Source: Marsupella aquatica (Eukaryota > Marchantiophyta). From it: DNA of 64,000 nt. Shown here piece after piece: positions 10,513-21,280 of this stretch. The position numbers and the translations under genes are program-made. Location: assembly GCA_973895155.1 (NCBI GenBank), contig OZ316895.1:19282001-19346000 (forward strand), given 5' to 3'. Under the pieces are notes generated by a model. It did not search any database, had not been told where the DNA came from, and saw only the letters and a program-made list of their open reading frames with translations. How positions within the stretch are numbered: the stretch's first letter is position 1; each line of letters begins with the position of its first letter.

Positions 10513-10518
10513 TATAAA
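10513..10518 (+). promoter_or_regulatory. TATA box candidate in LTR A
   Basis: TATAAA about 95 bases into the LTR and ~280 bases before the favoured start codon. An upstream in-frame ATG at 10534 is so close to it that it should lie at or before the transcript start. This supports 10792 as the true start. Confidence 0.5.
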
Positions 10519-10791
10519 CAATTAGGGGCAACCATGGAACCCGGGCCGAGGCCGGAGGTAAGGCTGAGGGTGAAAACCCGATTAGGGTTAGGGCGCGTTA
10601 AGCGTCGGCGGCTAGGAAGGATCAACGGGAAGAAGGACCGGCAGAGGAGAGGGGTAAGGAGCGCTTGCAGGAGATGGTGGCTCATTTGCGAGCACGAACT
10701 AGGCAGACGACTACGGGAGGCCAACTACTGTCAGCTGCTTAGGCAAGCACTCGGGGAGAGAGTAGATACCGACGATCGACCTAAGGAGGGT

Positions 10792-13700
10792 ATGAGCAAC
10801 GTCAATCAAGCGACACATTTCTGGGGATGCCTGTTCGAACGGGCAACTGAGTACATCAAGACTTACGAGGACGAGGAATCAGAAAGGGCAGCTCGAGAAC
10901 GGCAGGAGCTCGCTCGATTGTGGGAGCTGCAGAAGACGGCTTTCTTAGGAGGCGAACTCATCAAGGACGAGTTCCTGTGGACACCTACTTCCAATCAACT
11001 CGACGATCTTCTGTTTTGCAAAGACAGCGTCGTCGGCATCCGAGAGGCCATCAAGAACTGCAACGACATACACTGGGAATTAAAGGGTAGCACGGAAAGG
11101 TGGACCCAGGCAACGGTGCTAGGAGAAACCTCCACGGCAGCAGAGATGAAGAGGAAGGGAGCCATCAACGATGAAGCCACCCCGGCAAAAAGAACGAGGT
11201 CGGCGGCACCAAAGAAGCCAGCCGAGCAGCAGAACAGGAGGCAGGGAGAAGCCGAAGAGGAGGAGGTCGATCCCATCAAGGCCATTCCAACCAGGGATGA
11301 CACCTGGAAGGGCTGGGCGGCAACCCTACCGGTGGAGGTGCAACTACATTTTGCACGGGAGGAGGATGCATGCTTTACGGCCATGCAGACCAAGAAGTAC
11401 CAAGGCTTCATGGCCGGATCCGGCTTGGAGGCCTTTGTAAGATTACCATGGCTGAAGCCGGAGGTACCGGAGTCAGACCTATTAGAATTCGTGGGGTCAT
11501 GGGAACCCGAGACCAATTGCACGAGGATATATGGGAAGGATTTCTATCTTACTCCCAAGGTAATTGCCGAAGTGTTTGGCCTGCCGATAGGCAATAAGAC
11601 CAAAGTTGATACCAGGAAGACCTTGCCTGACAAAGAGTTCCGGTCGTTCCCCGGGCCATCAACGAAGAATGGCTTCTTCCGGAACACCTGCACCAACCCG
11701 CACATAGGAGAGATGATCGACTTCTTGCGGGTGACCATGCATTGTAACTTGCTGAGGGCAGAGATCGGCAGGGCATAGGTCTATCTGGCAGAAAGGCCAG
11801 ACCCAAGCCGGGACTACAACGGGTACCTCCTCAACCAATTGAAGAAGATCTTAAAGGAGGAGCAGCAGGTAATCGGCATGGGGAGCGTGTCACGGCTGGG
11901 CTATCACATGCCGCTGTTGTGCCGGTATGCCAGAGGTCAGACTTTTGCCCCGGTACTTCCCCTGCAGGTAAGGGCACCCGAGGAAGCTCCAACGCCGAGG
12001 CCGTTGGCTGAGAAGCCTCAACCACCTGTTAGTCCTACGATCGAGCAGGTGTTTAGGCCCAGGAAGGAAGACTTGCCGATGCAGCAACCAGGCATGCACA
12101 GTCTGCTGAAACTACTGGAGAAAGAAAAGAAATCGGCATCGGCAACAACAACGGCAACGGCAACAATGCAGGACACTACTACAGAGGTAGGCCTACACCG
12201 GCTCACAAGAGAAAACCCCTTTGCTGGAGACAAGGAGAGAATCAGGCCGGAATCCAAGCCAGGTGTTCGAATGTACGTGGGAACCTCAAGCTCCGAATCT
12301 GAGGCAGAATTGCCTGAAGCTCCTACCAACGAAGAGGAGAGGGAGAAGCCGGACGTCCAAGAGGTAGAGGAGGCAGTGGAGGACTGCAGCCATGATAATT
12401 CCGGCTATGGGTCGGACCATCACGTTCCAGGAGTAAGGACCTGTGGCCGGTTTGTCCCCACACTTCCAAGGGTAGTGCGAGGGGACCCCAACCAGCAGAG
12501 TAGCCCTGAGTCTCCCCCACCAGATGTTGCTCCCCCGAGCTTCGACGGCATAAAACAGACGGTGCAGGAATTTCAGGAGCGAATCAAGCAGGAGGAGGAG
12601 GCCGCCCTGGCTAAGGAAAATGATTTACCAGGAGGAGATTGGCCGGAGGACATCAGGCGGCTAGCCAAAAAAGGAAGCAAACCTCTAGCCACGATTGAAG
12701 AGATCCGCAGGACGGCTTGGGAGCAGAGGCCGCGATGGGCAATGCCGATCACTTCTACTTACTCCACCTACGCTAAGAATAGAGCCATGGAGTATGGTGA
12801 GATGTGTGGGGAACTTGCGCTCGGCATCTTTGGAGAGGAGTTGGAGGTAGGACCCTTTTTCCATAGGGAGCAGTTGGAGAAGCACCAATTAGAAGAAGCG
12901 GTGGCTTTAGAGAGAAGCAAGAAGGACGAGGTCATTCGGCGGCTTAGGAGGATGGAAGCCGAGATTGAAGATCTAGGGGCGGCCAAGAAAGCCCAAGATG
13001 AACTGCGGATTAAACGACATGAGCTGAACATCATGCAGGGGCAGTTGGACACCGCGCAGGCTGATAATCAGAATATCAAGGATAAACTGACTCAGACACA
13101 GGAAGAGTTGGCCGACACGATCAAAGAGAGGGAGAAGTGGAAGCAAGAGCTGAAGAATACAGAGGAGGCCCACATAACAGCCAACAGCCGGGCCATGGCG
13201 GAGACCCAAAGAAAGGAATGGGCGTTGAAAGGGGAGCTCGAGAAAATCCGCGGAGCCCTTGAGCAGAAGGAGGCCGAGTTAGGGAAATCCTATCAAGGGA
13301 TTATGGCGCTGCAGCAGGAGCTTGCGTCCCTGACGGCCAGCTTCAAGGCCGACCTAAGGGAGAAGGACGAGATGCTCGAACAGACTTACGCCAAGATGAA
13401 CCAGATGGAGTCTGTCATCATTGCAGAGCTCGACAAGGAGCTAAAAGCAACCCAGGAGGAGAGGACTACCTTGAAACAAGAACGGGAGGAAGCCCAGAAG
13501 GAACTAGAGGAGGCACGCAAGGACCTGGATGAGACCCAGGAGGAGTTGGAGGAAATCACGAGGAAGATGGAGAACCTCCAGCGGCGGGCCGACAACCAAA
13601 CGGAGCGGCTGAAGAAACAAGCCGCAGTATTTAGGTGCTTGTCTTCATCAGGCCCAACTCCAATTGGGGCAACCAAGTTACCAGGAGTGGTACTGGCCGA

Positions 13701-14166
13701 AGAAAAAGCCGCGCCAACTGCACCAGTGCCGGAGGTAAGTGGGAAGGGGAAGGGACCAGCTGCCGAACCAGAAAAGAAGAAAAAGCGGAAACCTTCAGGG
13801 TCAAGGAGTAATCCGACTCCACAAGCCGTGGTGACCAAAGAGGTAGAACCAGCACCATCCTCTGACATGAATACGGCAATAGATCCCGCTATGATCACAG
13901 GTAGGGATGGTGCGGCCCAAGCCGAACTACTCAGTAAGGAGGCCAGTATTCCAGATCCGCCTCTTGAGCAGGCCGGGGAGACCGTAGCCGAGGCTGAGGC
14001 CATAACCGATTCTCGAGCCGATGCCGACGCCGATGGTGGACCCAGTCAGGCCGATGGAGAGTTGACTCAGTCAAGGGCAGGTAATCTGTCAGGGAATGAG
14101 CCTACGGCAGTGGCTGAGGAGGAAGCGTTGGGGGCGTCCATTAAGGATCCACCACCGGTGTCGTGA
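10792..14166 (+). pseudogene. LTR-encoded coiled-coil protein, family A, 3' LTR copy with one stop codon
   Basis: Same protein as 3-3284 with its N-terminus present. I chose ATG 10792 because the solo-LTR relative starts at the matching place (38064; both have NQA..FWGCL just after the start) and because 10534 is too near the TATA. Full length would be ~1,124 residues. A TAG at 11776-11778 interrupts the globular domain, where the 5' LTR copy has CAG (Gln): one C-to-T change. Everything after it stays in frame, including the coiled coil, the basic patch and the acidic tail. Most other differences from the 5' copy are also transitions. Confidence 0.85.
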
Positions 14167-15089
14167 CGGTGCAAGGGCGCCGTTCCTTTTAGGGAGGGCG
14201 GACGTGGAGGGAGGAGGCGTGAGTGGGCAGGGCGGGCGCGGATCTCCACGTTTAGGATTAGGATCAGAACCAGGAGCGGCCCTGACACTTAGCTTAGTGG
14301 GATTGCGGTCCCACTGGTAGGAGCAACACTTGTGCTCCTGCCTTGCTGTACATAGGTAGATTCGGGCAAGTAGATTACTGTTAAGTAGATTAGGCTTATG
14401 ATGCAAAGAATGGCGGATCCACTACCAGGATAAGTACCTGGGCAGCGGGGAGCTCAGGGCCTCTTCTTTAGCAAGTTTTTAGTTTGCACCAGCCGGGCTG
14501 GGATCAAGTAGTACGAGAAGCTCTCGGTTAGTCATACAGTGACCCTTGTGTATATTCATGTTTCCTCATGCCTAAGAGCTGAATAGAGTTGGCCTCACGG
14601 CTTAGTTCGCAGAACTTGTGTATGAGATGTACTGTTTGTATGGCAAGTGCATGGTATGACTCAGTCAGAATGAGTCATTTTGCTATTTGTGTGTCGCATT
14701 AACTTGTGTGAAGAGTGCCCACATCAACAGAAGGAAGGAAAGTAAGCAGGGGAGTGAGAATTGGATGTGTCGAGCTAAGAGAGGTCTTAGCGGCTTAACC
14801 AAGCCTATTGGGGATCATTCCGGCGGCGGAATCCAAACATACCTAACAAGACGGAGGGGAAGACAGGGGAAGACAGGGGAAGGCCTATATTAGGCCGGCT
14901 ACGTATCTCATGACCCGATGAAGGATCTGTCCAGTATATGTGTGTAAAATGTTAATAGTAGTAGTAGAAGGTTAGCAGCGTCCCATGCCGCTAAGCCGCG
15001 GAAACGGCCTCGCCAAGCACGAAACCTGCGGGAATCGGCTTGAGCTGGGGGGTTTCTTGGGTTTAGGGAGCCATGGGATGCACCACACT

Positions 15090-15828
15090 GCACTACTAAG
15101 CTACAGACCATCATCTTTTAACTCAACCACCCCACATCAACTTGCACTAAGAAACACACCAAACGTCTCTCACTTAAGAACATTCGGCTGTAAGGTCATG
15201 GTACCCATCCTAGGACCTAAGCGCACCAAGATGGGACCCCAAAGACATGCGGGAATATACATTGGTTTTGATTCCGCTTCAATTATCAAATATATGGAAC
15301 CTACCACATCTGATGTCTTTAAAGCACGTTTTGTGGACTGTCACTTCTATGAAAAGAATTTTCCCAAACTACATACAAAGCAACAAATTGACAAAGAGAA
15401 AAACTCTACACTGTCTTACTTGGCAAATTGAAGCTGGTTTTTGGAATGACCCACGGGATGGCCATGAAGAAAAGGAAGTACAGAGATTTATACATCTTGC
15501 GAGGATGGTAGAACAACTACCGGTCTCCTTCATGGATGCGGCCCAGGTGACGAGGTCTCATATCCCAGCAGCAAATGCACCATCTAGAATCCAAATGGAG
15601 ACACCACCAGCATCAGTGACAGCCCCAAAAGCAAAGAGAGGCCGCCCACCAGGTTTAGGAGATAGACAACCAAGGCAGCGGAGAGCTGCCCCCCCCAAGT
15701 GCACCCAGTACATCGATCAGGAACCAAACTCCAAGACAATCAAATGCACCAGAAGACAACAAAGAGATATCAATCAATTATGGAAGAACTGGACATGTAT
15801 GGGACAAAGAGGATACCACGATAGATGA
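15090..15828 (+). pseudogene. Copia-1 integrase C-terminus and linker
   Basis: First frame to 15431: PNVSHLRTFGCKV, RHAGIYIGFDS and VDCHFYEKNFP are the conserved copia integrase C-terminal blocks that precede RT. A second frame (15247-15828) continues with a Pro/Lys-rich linker containing KRGRPPG, an AT-hook-like sequence. At least one frameshift lies between them, and another precedes the RT at 15914. The N-terminal and catalytic parts of integrase lie beyond element A, outside the window. Confidence 0.85.
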
Positions 15829-15913
15829 AAAATTTGCATTTCACATAGCACAACAGATCAAAGATGAACTGCCCGACCCAAGAACAATTAAGGAAGCATA
15901 AACTCAACCAGAC

Positions 15914-17437
15914 TTGCCTGAATGGAAGAAGGCCATCCACTTAGAACTGGATTCATTAATAGCTCACCAAGTGTTTGGACCAATAACAATAGCAGAACCT
16001 AAAACACATCTTACAGGCTATAAATGGACTTTCGTAAAGAAACAAAATGCAAAAGTTGAGGTAACACGGCACAAGGCCAGGCTAGTGGCCAGAGGGTTCA
16101 CTCAAGTCCCAGACAGGGACTATGACCTTTATTATTCGCCTGTAATGGACGTAATTACTTACAAGTACCTTATTACATTCTCACTACGCCACAACTTATC
16201 CATGCACCATATGGATATTGTGACAGCTTATTTATATGGGCACTTAGACAAAGATATATATATGCAGGCCCCTCCAGAATTGGTGCAACGAGTTGAGTAC
16301 CACAGCAAAGGGAAACAAATACATCAAACTGGGAACCAGAAACAAATGGAAATATTTGATCATACAAATGCAGCCATGCTCCAGAAGACTGCAGCGGCAA
16401 TAGCACTAAGAGCTCCCATACAACAAATTCAGAATCAGAGGGATCCCACCTCAAGAACTCGCTTTGCAGTACAGGTTTTTATATCAATGTATGGCCTCAA
16501 ACAAAGCGGATTGACATGGTACAAAAGATTTAAATCCAAGATGCTGGCAATGGGATTCACAAACGCTGACATAGCCCCATGTCTATTTCTGAAGCGAGAG
16601 GCAAAAGAATTTAGTATTGTGGCTATTTATGTGGACGATCTGAACCTGTTCAGATCCAGAAAAATTATGATGGAAACCATCAAGTTACTTAAACAGGCTT
16701 TTGAGATGCGCGACCTAGGGCAAACTTCTTTCTGCCTAGGCCTACAATTTGAGCATCTGCAAAATGGCATTTTACTGCATCAGTCCACATATATCAAAAA
16801 GATTCTAAAGCAATTTAACATGGACAAGGCCACAGCAGTCAGATCTCCCATGGACATTCGATCCCTTGATAAAGGAAAGGACATCTTTTGGAAGAGAAAT
16901 GAGATGGAGCCACTACTTGGTCCAGAAAAACCGTACCTATATGCCATAGGCGTCCTTATGTTCCTTTTGAACCAAACCAGGCTAGACATAGCCTTTGCAG
17001 TAAATCTGTTGGCACGCCATAGTGCAAAGCCGACCATTCGGCATTGGAATGGGATAAAGCACATTTTTTGTTATCTTGCAGGTACCATAGACCTGGGATT
17101 GTTCTACCCATCAAATGCTAACTACTTACTAATAGGGTATGTTGATGCAGGCTACCTTTCAGACCCAGAGGATGCAAAGTTCCAGACAGGGTATGTTTTC
17201 CTGATGGGACAGACAGCAATTTCATGGAGGAGTTGCAAGCAAACATTAACAACTACATCGTCCAACCACTCAGAGATAATAGCCCTTTACGAATCAAGTC
17301 GGGAGTGTATTTGGCTGCGCAATGTTATTAATCATATTCAATTCATGAGAATACTGGCATACCTACTGTGTCAACACCAACAAAAATTCATGAGGACAAC
17401 AGAGCTTGCGTCGAACAGATTAAAGCAGGATTCATAA
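15914..17437 (+). pseudogene. Copia-1 reverse transcriptase-RNase H
   Basis: 507 codons with copia RT blocks in order: EWKKAIHLELDSL, HKARLVARGFTQ, MDIVTAYLYG, MYGLKQSGLTWY and catalytic IYVDDLNLF, then the copia RNase H region with GYVDAGYLSDP and KQTLTTTSSNHSE. Between MQAPPEL and the MYGLKQSG block there are roughly 45 more residues than is usual, rich in Gln and Ala. Near the 3' end the frame slips: the true continuation, with EDNRACVEQIK, runs up to the solo-LTR insertion in another frame, so this copy is dead. Confidence 0.88.
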
Positions 17438-17440
17438 AGG

Positions 17441-17445
17441 GAGAC
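17441..17445 (+). repeat. Target-site duplication GAGAC (left)
   Basis: GAGAC directly before TGTCACG; the identical GAGAC stands at 21043-21047 after CGTCACA. Removing the LTR and one copy restores a continuous copia RNase H frame, which proves the insertion boundaries. Confidence 0.95.
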
Positions 17446-18314
17446 TGTCACGTCGTCAGCCTTGGCCTTACTCGGGCTTCGGCTTAAATAGGCACATCCT
17501 TTGTCAAAATGAGGGTTCAGGTCCAGGGAGGCACGGAATGCACCCAACTTACATCAATAGCGCTATGTGCACCTATCGTCATATATGGACACCTCCTAGG
17601 TATGATTTGTGTTCCGCCGCCGGAACGTACCTCAATCGATAGCAGGATCGACCCTGGCTTAAGGGCTTCTAAGCCTTCGTATTGTCTGCCTTCGATCCGG
17701 ATTTTGGTGGTATGGGTGCTCAACCCGGGCTCGCAACCACGTACACGCAAGCTGCACCCCGTGCACTACTTGGGTAGTGTGTTCGGCCAAGCGTTGGCAC
17801 CTATACACGAGATTCACACACATACATACGCACAAGCATAAAATCTTGTTTTATACGAAGGAAATAACGGGAAGGGATTTTACTCCATAAGAGACATATG
17901 CGTACACTTAGTTGACCCGAATGCTCTGGAGTGACCAGGTCCGAGGCCGAGGGTGTACACTACAACGGAACCCGGCTCCGCACTCGCCCAGCAAGCTTAG
18001 TCTTACACCCTCCCCTTGGTACTCTTCCACTCCCAGAGGTCAGGACTCCCCGCACATACCGCGGATGTCCAATACTGAGACTAAAAAAACCCCCTCCCTC
18101 TACCGAGGGGTGCACTAAATACTAAGGGCCGAGGAATGGAGTGTCCTCCCGCCCAAAGATTCTGACTATCAGGCCAAAAAACGGTTGTGTCTTATTAGAA
18201 GATCCTAACCTACGTAGGCTGGACAGCATGGCGATGCTGGTTTAACTAGGGCAGGTTCCTGTCCCCATAGCCTGATTTAGCTATTCCTAACCCTATTCTA
18301 TTCCTACTCTGCCG

Positions 18315-20510
18315 CTAATGCCTGGCACGCTTGCTAGAGCCGCCTGAGTGGGAGCGGCCATCCCGCTGCTTACGAAGTCTGTTGTTGTCCGCCTTGAGGA
18401 GCTGGACCTGGTCCAGCAAAGATTTGTTCTCTCGCTTCTCCGCGTCCGTCTCCTCTGCTGCCTCCTGGCATGCCTCCTCCAGCTGCTGGGCATCACTCGT
18501 CAGCTTGCCCGCCAGCTGGTCCTGCTTCTCGGCTTTGGTTTGGAGCCGCGCCACTTCGGCCTGTAGCGTGGCTATCTCCGCAGTGTCCCACTGGGCCTGT
18601 CCAGGTCTTTCTGCCAGATGACAGTTTGATTCTTCAAACTGTCAATTTGGTCTGGAGTCGTGTAATCTCGACCTCGTTCCCAGCTTTGGCCTGTTCGGCT
18701 AGGGCGGTAAGGGCGTGCGCCTTTGCTAACAACTCATCGGCGGCTGCAACTTTGGGTCGTAGTTGCAGAAGCTCAGCCTCTTGAGCCGCAACTTTGTTCT
18801 TTAAGTATACGGACTCCACCCGGTACCGCTCTATCCTCTAAAGGGCCTCTGATTGGGCCCGACCTGCCTTTACTGCGGCAACCAACTCCTGATTGAAGAA
18901 ACAGGCTACCTTCCGGGCCATGAACTCCCCGGTATCCCGGGCAATTTGATGAGAGAAATCTTCCAGAAGCCCGTTCAGAAATGTACCCGGTATGAAGAGT
19001 TCCGGGTGGTCCAGGTTGTGCCTGTCTGGAGTTGGGCACGGGCAGACGTCAACACGCGCGGGGGCTGGGGCAGTGACATCCAGCCCTGGGGACGTAGTGT
19101 TGGAAGGGGTTGGAGTGTCCTCCTGCAGCAATTTCCGGTTCTCCGAAATAGCCACCGGTGGGTCCTTGGGAGACCTGGGCTTGAGTAAGGCCTCCGCTGT
19201 ACCGACTTCTATACTTGGCCCAGCCTGTTGGATCGCATCTACGGTTGCGATAACCGACCCATCCGGTACCTCCTCGGTTACGACTATAGCTACTTGTGGA
19301 GGTGGGGTGGGTGAAGCCTGCGTGTCCGCTGGACTTCGGGCCTCGGGTTGGGGCCGTCTCTCCAAGGCCGGGAAAACCCACCTAACTGGGACCAGCTTTG
19401 TAACGTTGACACGGGGAAGGGTTCGTCGATCAAACCGAGCGTACCACTCGAGAATGATCTCGGTGTGGCTAGCAAAATATGCCTTCCCACCAATGTATAG
19501 CGTCTTTCTTCGCCGCTCCATCTCTTCATGGAATTTCTTAGCGAAGTACGATGCCCACTTCCTAGGTCGATAGTTCTCGACCTGGATAACTTGGGCAGCG
19601 GAGATCTCCCCCGGGGTTCCATCATGTGGAGGGCGTACCTTTGGAACTCCAGTCGCTCAGCTATCTCGGGGATGAGGCAGGTCCTCATCACGAACCCGTT
19701 GTCCACTGCTCCCTCTGAGGGAAAACTCGAGGATTGGTACTTGGCTCCCTTGCCCTCGGGAGCCCGTGATTCGACTCGATGGTCACCTTTGGGTAACCTG
19801 AAGATCATCTTGAGCCGTTCTTCCGTGAGGGACATATTCCTTCCCTGCAGCCGAGTATGTTGACGTGCGTCATCATAATTCTTGACGAATTTTGTCATGT
19901 CCTCCCCGTAGTACCTGCAAGTGTTCCAGGGGAGAGAGGCGAGGTGCTCGAATCCCTGAGTCTTCAGGTACACCGCATGCTTGGGATGGAGGATGTTTTT
20001 ATGCACGTTTTCCCCCATGTGGTGCATTGTCACCTTGGCCACGGCTACCATGGCCAATGGTAACCCGGATGCAGCGGCGGGTTCCTTCCTCTTCTTCCCC
20101 CGTGACTGGCTCGGGGAGGGTGACACCTCCCCATCCTCTCGATCGGGCATAGGTAGTGCTACCGCCATTAGTATTGGGCCTGGGGCGGCCACGGTCACCG
20201 TGTTGTCTGCTGGAGCCGCTCCTTGGGTCCGAGCATGGGGAGGGGACGATGTAGTGTCGGCCCCCTGAGTGTTTGCTCCTCTGGGCCGCCTGAGCAAGGG
20301 TGGGGTAGCCTCGTCGTCGTCGCTAAGGTCCACAGTGTTGATGACGGAGCGTACTTGTACTAGCGGGGCGATCGGTGGTGGGGGTTGGCTAGGCTGAGGC
20401 TGAGACTGAGACTGAAGCTGAGCCTGAGCCTGAGTCTGCGTTGGTGCGGGTACGGGTACGGGTATGGGGTCGACTGGGCCGGCGCCGATGGTTGAGGGTC
20501 TAGTTCCCAT
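18315..20510 (-). pseudogene. LTR-encoded protein of family B (frameshifted)
   Basis: The frame runs from about 20657 to 19290, then 19521-18838, 18819-18634 and 18554-18315 in changing frames, so several indels have broken one protein of about 730-780 residues. First in-frame ATG is 20508-20510; the earlier GTG at 20657 lies almost on the TATA. N-terminal part is Pro/Gln-rich, with a QAQ/QSQ hexamer run. The domain around LTEERLKMIFRLP, SSSFPSEGAVDNGF and PEIAERLEFQRYALH aligns block by block with family A (LTPKVIAEVFGLP, SFPGPSTKNGF, PHIGEMIDFLRVTMH). The C-terminus is charged and coiled-coil-like (LLDQVQLLKADNNRLRKQ). Function unknown; same architecture as family A. Confidence 0.75.
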
Positions 20511-20675
20511 GAAGCTCTGCAGGTGCTGGTAGAAGTTCTCCGAAGCAAGTGCAGACGACCTTGTCGAACGGGTAGTGCTGGACTCGCTGTTGATGATAGC
20601 CCGAACCTGAGCAGGGATGTGGTCAAAGCTGGCGCGTGGACTGATGGACTGGTGCACTACAAAGGGTCGGCTCCC

Positions 20676-20683
20676 TTTTTATA
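20676..20683 (-). promoter_or_regulatory. TATA box candidate in solo LTR B
   Basis: TATAAAAA on the minus strand in the context GGTATAAAAAGGG. The related LTR has TATAAAA at 52173-52179 in the same context, so the element is conserved between copies. Confidence 0.65.
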
Positions 20684-21042
20684 CCTTGAGGGCTTGTTGA
20701 TCCCCCGACGTCTCCTCATTGCCTATAGGCTGAACCGTTCATGCTTGTAGTGTACCGGCCACTCCGCCGGTCTGAGTCAGTGCGTGTCAGTGGCCGCTTC
20801 CCTAAGTTTGTTATACGGACCCGAGGGAGGAGCCCCTCCACGCTCGCAACCCGGGCGTGCGAATGGCGATACGCCGCCAGTCCGAACATGAATTCCCCTT
20901 ATTGACTAATGATTTTCTACTCATAATGGTTACCAAAATACTGTCGTTATGCTAATAATAGCGGGCTAAGATACCCCTAACGCGCGTGCTAAGCGCGGTC
21001 CAGACTGAATTACTCATTACTCACCGTACCGGCGGCGTCACA

Positions 21043-21047
21043 GAGAC
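21043..21047 (+). repeat. Target-site duplication GAGAC (right)
   Basis: Right partner of 17441-17445. The copia frame continues from here. Confidence 0.95.
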
Positions 21048-21200
21048 CGAACAAAACACATCACTCCTAAATTTTTCTTTACGCATAAACAACAAGGACA
21101 TAGTATTGAAGTCCATTGGATTCAAAGCTCACAAAACATTGCGGACATGTTTACTAAATTGCTTCCCCTGCACTACACCGACAACATACAATTTTTGTAG
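21043..21200 (+). pseudogene. Copia-1 RNase H C-terminus, after the solo LTR
   Basis: Reading on from the right target duplication: TKHITPKFFFTH, then an IADMFTKLLP-like terminus and a TAG at 21198-21200, which is the standard end of copia polyproteins. The codon broken by the insertion is completed exactly by the duplicated GAGAC. Confidence 0.88.
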
Positions 21201-21280
21201 GTTTACAACACTTAGCTGAATTGTAGAATTAAAACTGTTTAGAATTACAATTGATCTGCTCGCCTTTGCTCAGGGGGAGA

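Larger units (their letters stand above)
1..15087 (+). mobile_element. Ty3/gypsy LTR retrotransposon A with ~4.7-kb ORF-bearing LTRs (5' end outside window)
   Basis: Positions 1-4205 are repeated at 10883-15087 at a constant offset of 10882 with no indel that I could see and about 35 substitutions by eye (under 1 percent). They are therefore the two LTRs of one young element. The first ~464 bases of the 5' LTR lie left of the window. The internal part (4206-10418, 6.2 kb) carries gag-protease, RT-RNase H and integrase in the gypsy order. There is no chromodomain after the integrase. The LTR starts TGTGATGCC and ends CACCACA, bracketed by a primer-site candidate and a purine tract. The element sits inside a copia gene that resumes at 15088; the expected target duplication there is CTGCA, whose partner is outside the window. 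Low divergence suggests recent insertion, but the integrase frameshift makes this copy defective. Confidence 0.93.
10419..15087 (+). repeat. 3' LTR of element A (complete, 4669 bp)
   Basis: Starts TGTGATGCC, ends CACCACA. The start is confirmed by the related solo LTR at 37713, which begins TGTGATGCCTTG and follows a target duplication. It holds a TATAAA at 10513, the long ORF from 10792 and a gene-free tail from 14167. U3 would be only ~120 bases if the TATA is used, so the ORF lies in R/U5, at the 5' end of the genomic RNA. Confidence 0.93.
17446..21042 (-). mobile_element. Solo LTR of family B (3597 bp), ORF-bearing
   Basis: Bounded by TG...CA ends that form short inverted repeats (TGTCACG at 17446 and, on the minus strand, TGTGACG at 21042) and by a 5-bp target duplication. 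The minus-strand start TGTGACGCC resembles TGTGATGCC of family A. No internal retroviral genes are present, so it is a solo LTR left by LTR-LTR recombination. A TATA box sits ~360 bases in from the right end on the minus strand, followed by a long broken ORF. A truncated relative occupies about 50490-52538. Confidence 0.93.
15088..21280 (+). mobile_element. Ty1/copia element Copia-1, 3' half, split by a solo LTR
   Basis: Starting immediately after the 3' LTR of element A, copia integrase C-terminal, RT and RNase H sequence runs to 17445, is interrupted by the solo LTR 17446-21042, and resumes at 21048. The purine tract CAGGGGGAGA at 21271-21280 marks the end of its internal region. Its 5' half is beyond the left edge, on the other side of element A. 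No clear 3' LTR follows. Confidence 0.88.

Noticed and set aside
10534-10791. N-terminal extension of the LTR ORF from ATG 10534
   Set aside because: It begins ~15 bases after the TATA box and is not conserved in the A' copy, which starts at the position matching 10792.
18293-18784. Plus-strand frames in solo LTR B (also 18853-19573 and 19892-20268)
   Set aside because: Antisense to the conserved LTR-B protein; no similarity to the other copy at protein level.
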